Source of the DNA: Dasypus novemcinctus
Taxonomy: Eukaryota > Chordata > Mammalia > Cingulata > Dasypodidae
Length of the DNA: 64,000 nucleotides
NCBI RefSeq assembly: GCF_030445035.2
Contig: NC_080678.1
Location: 115,174,599-115,238,598 of the forward strand
Reading direction: 5' to 3'
Shown here: one piece after another, positions 11,934-23,640 of the stretch
Position numbering within the stretch: position 1 is the stretch's first letter
Layout: every line of letters begins with the position of its first letter
Made by a program: the position numbers and the translations under genes
Notes under the pieces: model-generated
Databases searched by the model: none
What the model saw: only the letters and a program-made list of their open reading frames with translations
What the model was told of the DNA's origin: nothing

Positions 11934-12383
11934 GTGGTTTTAAGCTGTATATTCCCCAGAAAAACATGTTCTTAAATCTAATCCATTCCTGTGGATGTAA
12001 ATCCATCGTAAGTAGGTCCTTCTGATGAGGTTACTTCAGTTAAGGTGTGGCCCACCTCAATCAGGATGGGTCTTATTCCTGTTACTAGAGACCTTTATAA
12101 GAGAATGAAATTCAGACAGAGAGAGAGAAAGCCACAGAAGCAAGAAGATGAAATCAATGAAGCCCAGAAAAGAAGGGAGAGACCAGCACATGCAGCCATG
12201 TGCTTCGCCATGTTGCAGAGGAGCCAAGGAACACCAGCAGCCAGTCTTTGGGAAGAAAGCATCACCTTGATGATGTCTTGATCTGGACTTTTTTTAGCCT
12301 CAAAACTTTAAGCAAATAAATTCCCATTGTTTAAGCCAAATAATTTCATGGTATTTGCTTAAGCAGCCTAGGAAACTAAAAGA
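11934..12383 (+). mobile_element. Solo LTR-like element, ERVL/MaLR type
   Basis: Flanked by the 5-base duplication GTATG (11929-11933 and 12384-12388), typical of ERVL-class insertions. Internal order fits MLT1-like LTRs: TTATAAGAGAATG near 12096, a purine-rich AGAGAGAGAAAGCC block, then GCAAATAAATTCCCATTG and TTTAAGCC near the 3' end. It splits the antisense L2. No internal retroviral genes are present. Confidence 0.6.
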
Positions 12384-12740
12384 GTATGAGGAATCATTGG
12401 CCACAGAAATACTTATGAGAATCAACAAGAACACCAAAGGGTAGGTCACAGATAGAGAAAGGATGAGGAGCAAGGGCTGAGCTTCGGGACTCTCCAACAT
12501 CAAGAGGTAGGAAGAAAAGGAGGAGCCAGCAAAGGAAAAGGAGCAAGCAATCAGAGAAGGAAAATTAAAAGAATGTTGTATTCTGGAAGCCAAATGAAGA
12601 AAGTTAAATCAGAAGGAAAAAAGTGATCAACAATGTCAAATGCAGCTAACTGGTCAAGCAAGACGAAGCCTGAGAATTCACCACTGGATTTAGCATTTAG
12701 CGACGTGGAAGTCACTGCTGCCCTTGACTAAAATATTAAG

Positions 12741-13024
12741 AGTAGGACAGGACTAAAACTTTTAGTTCCTATCAAGATGCTAAATTAGCACAAGTGCAAT
12801 CCAGAGAAATGTAAAGAAAGAGAGCAAAGCAAACAGAAATCCTGGGTGCCAATGTGGTTATTTTTGAACTGTCATGTGTACAGCCATGGCTTTGGCCTGG
12901 AGGTGTAGGCAGGTATACTGATAGACAACATTGCTTTTTCCCAAGCTTTCCCTGGAACAAAGAGCACCTGCTCCCACACCTGGGGATGAGAAAAGATGAG
13001 CTGAGAAGGAACTGAACTTATATC
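12741..13024. other. No recognised feature
   Basis: Short unique-looking stretch between the L2 and the next L1. I see no gene or repeat that I can name. Confidence 0.4.
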
Positions 13025-13407
13025 ATATTCTAAAGGATAATTTCCCTAATATAAAGAAATGCAATCAATAATTTTAAAACTTTCCACAAAGAAAATCCAG
13101 ACCCAGATGAGATCACTGGTGAAATTTTAGGAACAATTAAAAAATAAATAACATCGGTCTTACACAAATGCTTCCAGAGAATAGAGAAAGAGAAAACACT
13201 TAAGATGTATTCCAAGGTTAGTATAAAATTAAGATAAAATCTGACAAAAACATAGGAAAGGAAAATTACACTTTATCTCATGAATAAAGACAAAAATTCT
13301 AAACCAATAATCATGAATTACATTTTTTTTTAAACATCAAAAATCAAGTTGGATTTTTTCCTGGAAAATAAGATTGGTTTAACATTTGAAAATCAAAACA
13401 TTAATAG

Positions 13408-13828
13408 AGGGAAGCGGATGTGGCTCAACTGATAGAATGTCCGCCTACCATATAAGAGGTCCAGGGTTTGATTCCCAGGGCCTCCTGGCCTGTGTGGTGA
13501 GCTGGCCCATGAGCAGTGCTGCCATGCACAAGGAGTGCCGTGTCACACAGGGATGACCCCTGTGTAGGGGTGCCCACACTCAAGGAGTGCGCCCCACAAG
13601 GAGAGCCACCATGCACAGAAAACGCAGTCCACCCAGGCATGGCACCGCACACACGGAGAGCTGATGCAGTAAGATGATGACACAACAAAAAGAGACACAG
13701 ATTCCCAGTGCCACCTGACAAGAATGCAAGTGGACACAGAAGAACACACAGTGAATGGATACAGAATGCAGACAAAGGGGGGTGAGGGAGAATGGGAGAG
13801 AAACAAATAAAAAAATCTAAAAAAAAAA
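13408..13828 (+). mobile_element. DAS SINE, long form
   Basis: Head GGAAGCGGATGTGGCTCAAC. Flanked by ATTAATAG (13400-13407) and ATTAGTAG (13829-13836), one mismatch. Confidence 0.88.
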
Positions 13829-14283
13829 ATTAGTAGAATTACCTCAATTAATATGTCAATATTATTTAATCCATTAAAAGAATAAAGGAGAAAACTATAT
13901 ATTCATCTTAATAATAAGTAATGCAGCATCCCTTGGATGATAAAAACTCCTTGCAAACTAGGAAAATAATGAAACTTCCCAAAAAATATGCACCAAAAAA
14001 ATTACAGCAAAAATCACACATAATGATAAAATATTGAAAAGTTTCCCTTGAGACTGGGAAGAAAACAAGGACGTACTACTTCTAGTTCATGGTATATTAA
14101 AACTCCTAGGCACTGCAAGAAGGAAAGAAAAAAAAAATAAAAGTTTAAGGACTAGAAAGGAAGCAATTTCCATCTATTAATAGATAATTGCATAAGTAGA
14201 AAATCCAAAATATTCTACAGATAAAATAATAAAATTAATAAATGGTAAAGTCACCGAATACAAGGTCAATATACAAAAAAATC

Positions 14284-14660
14284 GGAAAACGGACTTTGGC
14301 CCAGTGGTTAGGGCATCCGTCTACCATACGGGAGGCCCGCGGTTCAAACCCCGGGCCTCCTTGACCCGTGTGGAGCTGGCCATGTGCAGCGCTGATGCGT
14401 GCAAGGAGTGCCGTGCCACGCAAGGGTGTCCCCCGCGTGGGGGAGCCCCACACGCAAGGAGTGCGCCCGTGAGGAAAAGCCGCCCAGCGTGAAAAGAAAA
14501 GAGCAGCCTGCCCAGGAATGGCGCTGCCCACACTTCCCGTGCCGCTGACGACAACAGAAGTGGACAAAGAAACAAGACGCAGCAAATAGACACCAAGAAC
14601 AGACAACCAGGGGAGGGGGGGAAATTAAATAAATAAATAAATCTTTAAATATATATATAT
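14284..14660 (+). mobile_element. DAS SINE with (AT)n tail
   Basis: Perfect 15-base target duplication ATATACAAAAAAATC at 14269-14283 and 14661-14675. The tail carries an (AT)n run, and an internal block of the family is deleted near 14530. The perfect duplication suggests a fairly young insertion. Confidence 0.92.
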
Positions 14661-14993
14661 ATATACAAAAAAATCAACCACATTTCTACATACAAGCAAC
14701 ACACAAATAGGGAAAAAGTTTTCAAGTACCTATTAATAAATCTAACAAAAGAAGTACAAGGACTCCACATGAAAAATTATCAAACCTTGCTGAGAAAAAT
14801 TAAAGACCTAATAGAGAGAAATACCATGTTCATAAATTGAAAGGTCAATATTAATATGACCTATACTATCTACAGATCAATTTGGTTTTCAAAGCAATAC
14901 CAAATTCCAGCAAGTTTTTGGGGGAGAAATTTATAAGATGATCATAAAATTTATGTAGAAATACGAAGAACTTAAAATAGCCAAAGCAATCTT

Positions 14994-15106
14994 TTTTGTT
15001 GCTGCTGTTGTTTTACTTTTTACTTTCAGGAGGTACTGGGGATTGAACCTGGGACCTCATGTGTGGGAGGCAGGTGCTCAATCACTGAGTGACATCCACT
15101 CCCCCA
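14994..15106 (-). mobile_element. DAS-type SINE monomer
   Basis: Reverse-orientation tRNA-like monomer (GGGGATTGAACCTGGGACC is the antisense B box). Target duplications AGCCAAAGCAATCTT (14979-14993) and AGCCAAAGCTATCTT (15107-15121) differ at one base. Confidence 0.88.
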
Positions 15107-15589
15107 AGCCAAAGCTATCTTGAAAAACAAAGGTGGGGAACTTATATCCACAGATATGAACACTTTTTTTTGGTATGATTGCATTTATTTGAATCGCCCA
15201 GAATAGGCAAATCCATAGAGACAAAGTAGATTAGTGGTTGCCAGGAGCTAGAGACAGGGGCATGGTTAACGGCTATGAATGGATATGGGGCTTCTTTCCT
15301 TTAATTTTTATTGTGGTAACATACACACAGGATTAACATTTCTCATTTTAAGTATACATTTCAGTGATATTAATTACATTCACTAAGTTTTGGTAGTGGA
15401 TGGTGGTGATGGTAACACTGGGTTGGCTTTTTTGGGGTGATGAAATGTTCTGGGATTAAATAGTGGTGATGGTTGTACATAGCTGTGAATATAATAAAGT
15501 CACTGAATTGTACACTTTAAAAGGGTGAATACTTGGATATGTGAATTATATCTCAAGAAAAAAATAATGGCATTTGCATAAATTTAGTT

Positions 15590-15885
15590 TGCCTACTTCT
15601 TTACATTCTGCAGAGAATTTGGGATATGGACAAAGTCTCAAAAAATTATAATTTTTTTCCTCTGACCTAGTTCAGACATTGACGTCAAATGGAAGGGCAA
15701 GGAGAAGGCAGAAGGGCAGGTCTAAGACTGCGGTGCCAGTAATTATGGTTCTGAAGGTATTATGTGAAGGGGAGTGAAAAGAACACTTGAGCTGGGCCTA
15801 CAGTGGACCTGGCTCTGCTAACATTCCAGGCTTCTCTCTGCCCTCCAGCCACCACCATCACCTTGCATCATCTGAACTACTGCAA
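15590..15885. other. No recognised feature
   Basis: Unique-looking sequence between L1 and SINE copies, with no recognisable gene or repeat. Confidence 0.4.
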
Positions 15886-16001
15886 TTACCTCTTTCTTTT
15901 TCCCTTTTTTTTTTTTTTCAAGTACCCAGGGGCCAGGGATTGAACCCGGGACCTTGCACGTGGGAAACCGGTGCTCAACCACTGAGCCACTTCGGCCCCT
16001 A
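15886..16001 (-). mobile_element. SINE monomer
   Basis: Antisense tRNA-like monomer: a poly-T run, then GGGATTGAACCCGGGACC (antisense B box) and CAACCACTGAGCCAC (antisense A box). Confidence 0.8.
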
Positions 16002-16037
16002 AGCTGAAGTGTTTCTTTTCATGTTTGCTTGGTTTTA

Positions 16038-16132
16038 TCATTTGTTTGTTTTTCTTAGGAGGCACTGGGAAACAAACCAGGACCTCCCATATGGGAAGCA
16101 GGTCTCAATTACTTGAGCCATATCAGTTCCCT
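16038..16132 (-). mobile_element. SINE monomer
   Basis: Second antisense monomer about 37 bases downstream. It has TTCTTAGGAGGCACTGGG followed by GACCTCCCATATGGGAAGC, the antisense of the common DAS head. Confidence 0.78.
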
Positions 16133-16274
16133 GCAAATGCTTTTCCTTTTTCAATATATTTGTACATTTAATAATTGAAAATATAGACAATAACTTGAAA
16201 AAGAAAACAGTTGAATAAAAACATACATTTCTCAATTAAATGTACTGGACACATAAATTTTTTTAATCATTCAA

Positions 16275-17147
16275 TATGTTACACATATTATTTATGTTAT
16301 AAAGCTACAGTAACAGGGGCTGGAAATATTGGCACAATGCTAGACAAAGAGACAACTGCAATAGAACTGAGAATCCAAAAAGAGACCCACAAGTAGATGG
16401 CTACCTGATTTTCAACAAAGACGCCACTGCAAATTTGAAAGGAATGTCTTTCAATAAATGGTCCTGGAGGAAATGGATAGCCATAGCTCATATCAAAATA
16501 TGTATGTACATATGTATATGTGTATCTAAGTATACATACGCATATGTGTATATGTATATAAAATACTTTAAGATGTATCATACTTAAATGTGAAAGTTAA
16601 AACATTCAAATTCTAGATGAAAATAGAATTTTTGAGTTAGGAATAGGTAAAGTTTTTTTTTTTCTCCTTTCTTATTTATTTTTTTAATATTACATTCAAA
16701 AAATATGAGGTCCCCATATACCACCAACGACCCTCACCCCACTCCTCCCCCCATAACAACAATCTCCTCCATCATCATGAAACATTCATTGCATTTGGTG
16801 TAAAGTTTTTTTAAACAGAACATAAAGAGCACACAGAAGTAAAGACTGGACTAAGAGCACATAAAAAAAAATAAATTGGACTTCATTAAAATTCAGAACA
16901 AGTATCAGACTCAAAGAAGATATTTCCAATACCTCTATCTGACAAAGGACTCATATAAAGAATATATAAAGAACTCCTACAAGTTAATATGGCAGAGACA
17001 AACACCATTTTTTTTTAATAGGCAAAAGACCAGAATAGATTTTTTTTTAACCAAAAATCAGATAAAGATAAAATAATGGCCAGGAAATATATGAAAGCAT
17101 GTTTGATACTATCAGGCATCAGAAAGATGCAAATCAAAACCAAAATG
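16275..17147 (+). mobile_element. L1 ORF2 C-terminal fragment with later insertions
   Basis: Sense L1 ORF2 sequence (GATTTTCAACAAAGACGCC near 16409; GATGCAAATCAAAACC near 17126). It is interrupted by a TATG/TGTA simple-repeat stretch (about 16495-16560) and by an antisense L1 3' fragment (about 16655-16805). Stops are abundant. Confidence 0.65.
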
Positions 17148-18020
17148 AGCTCTTCTGTCACTTATTGAACCTGTGGTTGGTGCTGGGGTTGGTGTATACT
17201 CAGGAGACTTGAATCTCTGGACTGTCCATGTGCCAGCTGGGCCCTGAGCCTCAGCAGAGTTTCAACTCCTACTCTCTGGTTCGTTGGATTTACCCAGATC
17301 AGCTAACAGGGAGGTGAAGATGGTCAACAACCACACAAGGGAAACGAGAGTGCCTACAACCACAAGCAGGAGAACTGCAACGATCATCCATGTGGGATCT
17401 AAGCCCCCTCTCAATATAGAGGTGGACTGGACATCACCTCCCAGGGGCCACAGGATGGAGGAACAAAATATGGATTAGAGTGGACTTACTGATACTCTAC
17501 TATAGAACTATTGTGACTAGTAATGGAAGAAATTGTAGCATTGTTATGGAGAAAGTGGCCATGGTAGTTGCTGAGGGCAGAGAGAGGGAAGAAGAGATGT
17601 AATGTGGGGGCGTTTTCAGGACTTGGAGTTTTCCTAAACGATATTGCAGGGACAGATAATGGACATTATATATCCTGCCATAACCCACTGAATGTACTGG
17701 GGGAGAGTGTAAACTACAATGTAAACTATTATCCATGTGGTACAGCAGTGCTCTAAAATGTATTCACCAATTGCAATGAATGTGCCACAATGATGAAAGA
17801 GGTTGTTGATGTGGGAGGAGTGGGGGGGGGTATATGGGAACCTCGTACATTTTTTAATATAACATTTTTTGTGACCTTGTATCTTCAAAAAAATACAACT
17901 TAAAAAAATGATGGGGGTGGGGGTGGGGAGTGGGGTATATGGGAACATCTTATGTTTTTTAATGTAATATTTTGTGTGATCTATTAACTTTAAAGAAGAT
18001 AATTAAGAAATAAAATAAAA
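17148..18020 (+). mobile_element. Xenarthran L1 3' UTR copy
   Basis: A 3' UTR-type sequence that recurs in this window (17500-18010, 40180-41220, 48757-48900 and part of 55430-55525). Landmarks are TATCCTGCCATAACCCACTG, AGCAGTGCTCTAAAATGTA, GAGGTTGTTGATGTGGGAGG and a final TATATGGGAAC block followed by A-rich sequence. No coding region is attached. Confidence 0.65.
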
Positions 18021-18051
18021 TTTTTTAAAAAAGAACGAAAAAAACAAAATG

Positions 18052-18408
18052 AGGGGAGGAGATGTAGCACACGTGGTTGAGTACTTGCTTCCCATGTATG
18101 AGGTAACAGGTTTGATCCCCAGTATCTACCTAAAATAAAAGAGAGAGAGAGATACCACTACACTCACAAGTTTGGGGGGGGAGGTGGAGGGGGAGGGGAA
18201 GGGGGTAGAGAGAGAGAGAAAGCCTAAGACCAGATGTGACTCAAGCAGTTGAGTACCTGCCTACCATATGGGAGGTCCCAGGTTGGGTTTCCAGTGCCTC
18301 CTAAAAGAAAACGAGGAGACATAGAGAGCACACAATGAACAGACACAGCAAACAGACAGCAAATGCAAACAATGGGGGGAGGAAATAAATAAATTTAAAA
18401 AAAAAAAG
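18052..18408 (+). mobile_element. Two tandem SINE monomers
   Basis: First monomer 18052-18222 (GGAGATGTAGCACACGTGG, B box GGTTTGATCCC, purine-rich tail). Second 18225-18408 (CCAGATGTGACTCAAGC, ending in AAATAAATAAA). Confidence 0.75.
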
Positions 18409-18409
18409 C

Positions 18410-19470
18410 ATCACCAACAAAACCAAGTGCTGACTAGGCTATAGAGCAACAGGATCTCTTGCATATGGCTGACTATATCATTTGTATCAAATAATACAAT
18501 TACTTTGGAAAATGTTTGGTGGACTCTATCAAAGCTAAGCATATATATGTGCAATAAGCCATCAATTCTACTTCCAGATTTACATCCCTCAGAATCAAAT
18601 GCACATGTACACCAAAGAACATGTGCAAACACCCAAATTACAAACAGCCCAAATGTCCATCAAGACTAGAATGGATAAATTGAGGTATCGTCACATGATG
18701 GGGGAAAAAACCTCCTGCAACATGCAACAACATGGCTATCTCACAGATGTAATGTCGAATAAAAGGAATCAGACACAAAAAGAATATCTATTGGGAAGCA
18801 GATGTGGCTCAAGTGACTGGGCTTCAGCCTACCACATGGGAAGACCCAGGTTAAAGCCTGGTTAAAAAAAAAAAAAGCAGGCCTGCCTGGCAAGCCAGTG
18901 CCCACACAGCAAGCTGAGTGCCCGTGCAGCGAGTCAGTGCCTACGCAAGTGAGTCACGTAGCAAGGTGATGACGCAACAAAAGAGAGACAAAGAGGAGAA
19001 TGAAGGTGAGGCGCAAGAGAAACCAGGAACTGAGGTTGCACAAGCGACAGGGAACCCCTCTCCATATCAGAGGTCCCCAGGATCGAATCCAAGTGAATCT
19101 TAGAGGAGAAAAAAGAGAAGACCAAAAGAGAAACAGATACAAAAGATCATACAGCGAATGGACATAGACAGCAAAAAACAGCAGGGTAGGAAAGGGGAGA
19201 AAAAGAAAAAAGAAAAAGTATATTTTTTAAAAAGAATATATATTGTATGATTCTATTTATATGAAGTTTAAAATCAGACAAAATAATATATAACGATAGA
19301 GGGCAAAATAATGGTTACCCTTGAGTGGCAATGGGGGAAGTAAGGTCTTGGAGAGAACACAAAATAGTTTTCTGTCCCATATCTTGAACTGAGTGACAGC
19401 TATCTATGTACAAGAAAAATTTGTCAAGTAGTTCACCTGGGCCTTGTGCCCTTTAACTCAATCAAAAAAA
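18410..19470 (+). mobile_element. L1 3' end split by a dimeric SINE
   Basis: Sense L1 ORF2 end and 3' UTR (AAATGTCCATCAAGACTAGAATGG near 18650), interrupted at 18793 and resuming at 19247 (TATGATTCTATTTATATG). No open frame. Confidence 0.7.
18794..19229 (+). mobile_element. Dimeric DAS-type SINE
   Basis: Same two-headed layout as the copy in L1 ORF1. Target duplications AAAAAGAATATCTATTG (18777-18793) and AAAAAGAATATATATTG (19230-19246) are 17 bases with one mismatch. Confidence 0.9.
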
Positions 19471-19479
19471 CAAAAATTA

Positions 19480-20945
19480 ATAACTTGAAAGTAATAAAAC
19501 TTGATCACTGGCTGTGTAGCAGGTAAAAGACATCCATTAGGATAAATGCCATTCTTCACTTGGATGACAGGCTGGTTGGTGATCATATTGGATGGGAAAT
19601 AAAGGGAAAGAGTCGGGGGCTATAATACTTTTATTTGAATCGATGGAGTTTAAAGAGCCTTTGGATACTTACAGAGATATACAGCAGAGTGGTGGCCTTT
19701 AGGGTCTAAAAGAGGGGAAAGACAGAGCCAAGCAGTCCGGCAAATAATGCCTTCCCATAGAGGCGAATCAGGGAGAGTAAGGATGAAAGAGGATCAAGAA
19801 TGGACACCTTGGGAGAAGCAATTAAGAAAGGCACAAGAGGAAGATAGCTCCGTGGAGAGAAGTGAAAAGAAATAATCACAGAGAGAGGAAAAAAACAGAA
19901 ACCAGCCAAGACAACACTCTAGGAGAGACTGGATATGAGCACCAACTGGACAGAAAGCTCAATTAAAGCAAGCACTAAAGTATCCACAACCTTGCCATAA
20001 TAAGGTCACTGGTGTCCCTCATCAGACAGATCCACAAAGTGAAGCAGTTTAAAATGCCAAAGGGAAATGGGAAAACATCTGCCAGAACGCACAACTTGAA
20101 ATCTATCTCCTGCACCATGTATACATAATATTTACAGAGATTATCTGAAGGTGATACAAGTCTTTCTTTTCAGAGATATCCTAAATTCTATGCCTGGCTC
20201 AACTAGGACCATCAGAAAGCAATCCACGGGACCAAGGTGTTTTGGCCCCTGGAAACCTGGATTGGCTGAGTTCACCTCTGACACAGTGCCATGCTTCCCC
20301 TGAGGATCAATGGCAGGCTGCAGGCTGCGCTGATTTCAGGTACTCACTTAGAAAGCATGTCTATGTTACCTTTACAAAAACCAGGAAAGGAACATTGTCT
20401 AGACTTCAATGCCAAGAGCTCTAAATGCCTCATGAGGATTTAGCATGATTTCTTTCCATGGTCAATGCAAAGCACATCCCAGATAATGTCTGCATTATTG
20501 CTATGCCCTGAAAAAGATCAGACAAATCAGCTATAACATCATAGCGCCTATATAGTTCTGTATTCCACTTTGTCCTGATATTGATAGCCTTCCGTGTATT
20601 ATTCCTGATGTTAATTTCCATCCATTTCTGCATTCCCATTCTCAACTACAGACCTTAAAGACCTCGTACAAGACACAGTAAACAAAGTAAGGAATAAAAT
20701 AAACAGCTCACCTGAGATCTGTCCATTTTCTGCTGCTCTGGGAAACATGTAGAGAATAATGAAGGGGGGAGCTGGGGAAGAAAAAAGAAAGAATGAGACC
20801 ACAAGAAATCTAACCTGCCTTTCCCCTCCTGGATTCTCTTGCCTAAAAAGCTCCACCTGCCAGGTGAATAGTACGCCCTCCCATAGGAAAATGTCCTTTG
20901 GCCCTTCTCTATGTTGGTAGCAGTTTCTCCATCTTTTGACAGAAA
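19480..20945. other. Unique-looking interval
   Basis: About 1.5 kb without a recognised repeat or coding region. Frames are short and lack domains. Confidence 0.4.
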
Positions 20946-20953
20946 CCAGTTTT

Positions 20954-21042
20954 GATGTAGTTCAGTGGCTGAGCGCCTGCTTCCCATGTGCCAGGTCCTG
21001 GGTTCAATCCCTGGTACCACCTTTAAATAAAAATGAAAATAA
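20954..21042 (+). mobile_element. SINE monomer
   Basis: GATGTAGTTCAGTGGCTGAG head and GGTTCAATCCC B box. Flanked by the similar blocks AGAAACCAGTTTT and AGAAACTGGTTTT. Confidence 0.75.
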
Positions 21043-21044
21043 AA

Positions 21045-21949
21045 GAAACTGGTTTTTTACTTAACTATACCAGAAAACCTGACTGCACATTCACCCTCTT
21101 GGACTCAGCAGTTCTCATCTTTCATGTTAGGCAGAAATTGGCAATCCAGGACGCCCTTCCCCCACGACCTTCTGAGCCCAGGAGTCAGGATGGAAGCAGC
21201 ATCTCTCAGCGCCCCGTCTGCTAAGGGGCATGGAGCCAGGCCCCCTGGTCACCTGCAAATAGTGGGGTGGGGCGTTTGAAAGGAGTCGAGGGCATTTAGG
21301 GAGGCCTGAGAGGAAATTCCTTAGAGTAGGTGGCACTTCTTTTCCACCCCCAGACCACACCCTCTCAAATCCTCAAATGAAGCAACACTTCCTGGGCAGG
21401 CCAGCCCCTCTGCCTTGGCCCCAGCTCACATGTCTCTTCTGAAATCTGGCTCAAAGCTCCTATTATAGTTTGGGGTGGCTTCTGGATGGAGCTCAAGGAT
21501 TGCAAATTGCTTCTAGCCATTCACAGGTAGGTTTCGCTTTCTCTGGCTCTTCTGCCTCTGCTCTGAAGCTCTGAGGGTGGGCCATCTTCCAGGTGGGATT
21601 TCTCTTCCTAAGGTTCCCTCTTGGCCGCACAAGAGCTGCTTTGTTCCCAGGAACCAGGACCTGGGCCTAAGCGACAAAATTATTTGAGTCGGAACAGGTA
21701 TCAGAGCTCCAAACCTTGGAGCTCTCTGACCCCAGGATCTCAGGCTAGTCTTTCAAAAAACGCAAATAAACCCGGACCTCTGGGGATACACAGACTGGCC
21801 GGTTCCGCTCAGGCCCAGAACCCTTGGATAGTAGCGCTCTGATAGGACACCAAGGACCTAGAAACACAATGGTCACATAATGAAACAGAGGCCACATCTG
21901 ACACAGGACAGTGCCGTCCTTGAGCTCCTGCCCTGAAGCACACAATGCT
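21045..21949. other. Unique flank of the CpG island
   Basis: Single-copy-looking sequence of rising GC content leading into the island. I see no coding exon that I can support. Confidence 0.4.
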
Positions 21950-22660
21950 GAGTTTGGGTAGAATCGCTGTTTGGAAGGAGGAAACGGGAAGGGAGGTCGC
22001 CGTGGACGCGCTCACCGGAGCCCGTCCCCTGCGGCTGGGGGCTCCGGGGGAACGCGCTTCGGCCCTCGACTTGTGGCAAGGGACTCTCCCGACCTCCCGG
22101 TGGGCGAGGGCTCAACGCGACACCTCTCTGAGGCACGCAGGGTCCTTCCGGAAAGGGGCGGAGGGCATAGCGAAGAGCACCCGAAAGAAGCCCGAGAGCG
22201 CCCCGCGGCGGCCTCTCCTGAGAGCCCGGCTCCGCCTCCGGCTCAGCCGCAGGGCCCTCCCCAGCCTCCGCGAGCTCTTCCGCGCATGCGCCACCCCGCT
22301 CGCGCCAGCGCCCGCGCCAGCGCCCGCGAGATCGAGCGAGATGGTGCATGCGCAGAGGGGCCTTACCCGTTTCCGGCGCAACGGGGACCAAGGCCCATTT
22401 CCCGTCAGCCCCAGCGGCTGATTGGCGCCCTGGGCTCGGCGCGGTGCGGCGTGCGGCAGGGACTGCCAGGAGCCCGCAGGGGCCGGCAGGGGGCGGCAGG
22501 GGGCGGCAGGGGCCGTCAGGGAAGCGGCAGAGGGCGGCAGGGGGCGGCAGGGGGCGGCAGGGAGCGGGCGGGACCCCACGTGGAAAGCCTTATTCGGACT
22601 CTATACGCGGAAAGAGCTGGAAGGAGGAACAGCGCGGTGACAGCAGGGCTTTGCTCCTGG
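21950..22660. promoter_or_regulatory. CpG island with NRF1, ETS and CCAAT motifs
   Basis: About 700 bases of CpG-dense, unmethylated-looking sequence in an otherwise AT-rich, CpG-poor region. It contains a full NRF1 palindrome (CGCGCATGCGCC, 22281-22292), a second NRF1-like site (TGCATGCGCA, 22345-22354), an ETS core (TTCCGG, 22371-22376) and an inverted CCAAT box (ATTGG, 22421-22425). This combination is typical of TATA-less housekeeping promoters. On the minus strand a donor-like CTCCG|GTGAG lies near 22012-22020, which would fit a leftward transcript. No exon is identified, so the gene is unknown. The long frames through the island are open by composition. Confidence 0.65.
22465..22570 (+). 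repeat. G-rich minisatellite (GGGGGCGGCA-like)
   Basis: About ten imperfect copies of a roughly 10-base unit ending in GGCAGGGGG. Many G-runs of 4-5 on the plus strand give strong G-quadruplex potential, inside the downstream half of the CpG island. Confidence 0.8.
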
Positions 22661-22767
22661 CAGTAAAGCGCACAAGGCTGGTGGGGTAGCAGAAGTAGTG
22701 GAGTTGATAAAATATTGTAAAGCTAGTATAGTGTCTCATGCACACCAACTGAAAGGATCGTTCCTTG

Positions 22768-23640
22768 TATTAGAGTTTTCTAGGGAGACAGAACCAACAG
22801 GTAATATGTGTAAATATTAGAGTTTTATATGAATTGTCTCAAGTGACTGTGGGATGCACAATTCTGTAGGGCAGGCTGGGAACTCTGATGAAAGTTTTTC
22901 AATGAATTTCCCAGGCTGGCAGAAATAGAAATGGGAATTCTCTCTTCTGGCTGCTAAAATCATCACATCTCCTTTTTTATATTTATACTTTTTTTTTTCT
23001 AGCCCCCTCATTGTTTTTGTGCTGGCTCTCTGCTTTCTGTGTGCATTTACTATGTGTTTTTCTGTGTCTGCTTGTTTTTTCTTTAGGTGGCACTGAGAAC
23101 CAATTCTGGGACCTTCCGGAGTGGGAAAGAGGTGCTCATTCTCCTATGCCAAATCAGCTCCCGCTCTGCTGCATCTCTTACTGTCTCTCCTCTGCGTCTC
23201 TTTTTGTTGCATCATCTTGCTGCGTCAGCACTCCTGCACAGGCCAGCACTCTTGCACAGGCCAGCATGCCATGCAAGTCAGTTCTCTTCTTGGGCCAGCT
23301 TGCCACTCCAGCCGGATCACCTTCACCAGAAGGCACAGGGGATCGAACCCTGCACCTCCTGTATGGTAGACTGGAGTCCCATCGCCTGAGCCACATCTGC
23401 TTCCCATTACCTCTCCTTTTCAGGCCGCTGACTGATTGGCTCAAACTTCTCTCCTCATTGAAAGCTATCTCAGTTGATTGTAGATCTAATCAGCCATAGA
23501 TGCAATCATCTTACTGATTATTTAAGTCCATGAAATATCCTCACAGTAACAAGGCAAGCCAGTGCTTGCCTTGACCAAACAACGGGACACCATCACCTGA
23601 CCAAGTTGACACATGAGCTTATCACACACACTCCTGTAGT
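22768..23640 (+). repeat. Old interspersed repeat, family not named, split by a SINE
   Basis: Begins TATTAGAGTTTTCTAGGGAG with ACAGAACCAACAGG and ends ACCAAGTTGACACATGAG. This start and end recur in other placental genomes as an old element of roughly 450 bases. I recognise the pattern but not the family name. Confidence 0.45.
22978..23408 (-). mobile_element. Dimeric DAS SINE
   Basis: Reverse orientation: poly-T at the left, antisense B boxes (GGGATCGAACCCTGCACC near 23339) and antisense head CTGAGCCACATCTGCTTCCC at the right. Duplications ACATCTCCTTTT (22966-22977) and ACCTCTCCTTTT (23409-23420) flank it. It is the only long SINE on the minus strand here. Confidence 0.85.

Larger units (their letters stand above)
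10615..12740 (-). mobile_element. Antisense L2 LINE including reverse-transcriptase remnants
   Basis: The antisense L2 3' end (CATTCATTCATTCAACAAC then TGTGCCAGGAACTGTCCTGG) starts the element. It continues through the reverse complement of the L2 ORF. 11390-11640 and 12420-12740 match the antisense of the RT region, and 12620-12735 is the reverse of a block ending in the conserved AAFDxVDH-type motif. A SINE (10793-11144) and an LTR (11934-12383) interrupt it. At roughly 1.3 kb of L2 sequence this is long for an L2 remnant. Confidence 0.75.
13025..15570 (+). mobile_element. Old L1 ORF2 and 3' UTR, interrupted by three SINEs
   Basis: Sense L1 sequence. The block AAATCCAGACCCAGATGAGATC near 13093 and the later TTCTACATACAAGCAACA near 14690 are ORF2. 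The 3' UTR (GATTAGTGGTTGCCAGGAG, then GTGAATTATATCTCAAG) ends near 15565. Three SINEs split it at 13408, 14284 and 14994. A short antisense L1 3' fragment (TTTATTGTGGTAACATAC) lies at about 15307-15400. No coding potential remains. Confidence 0.75.

Noticed and set aside
21971-22666. 231-codon frame across the CpG island
   Set aside because: Arg/Gly/Ala-rich translation of promoter sequence and of the GGGGGCGGCA minisatellite.
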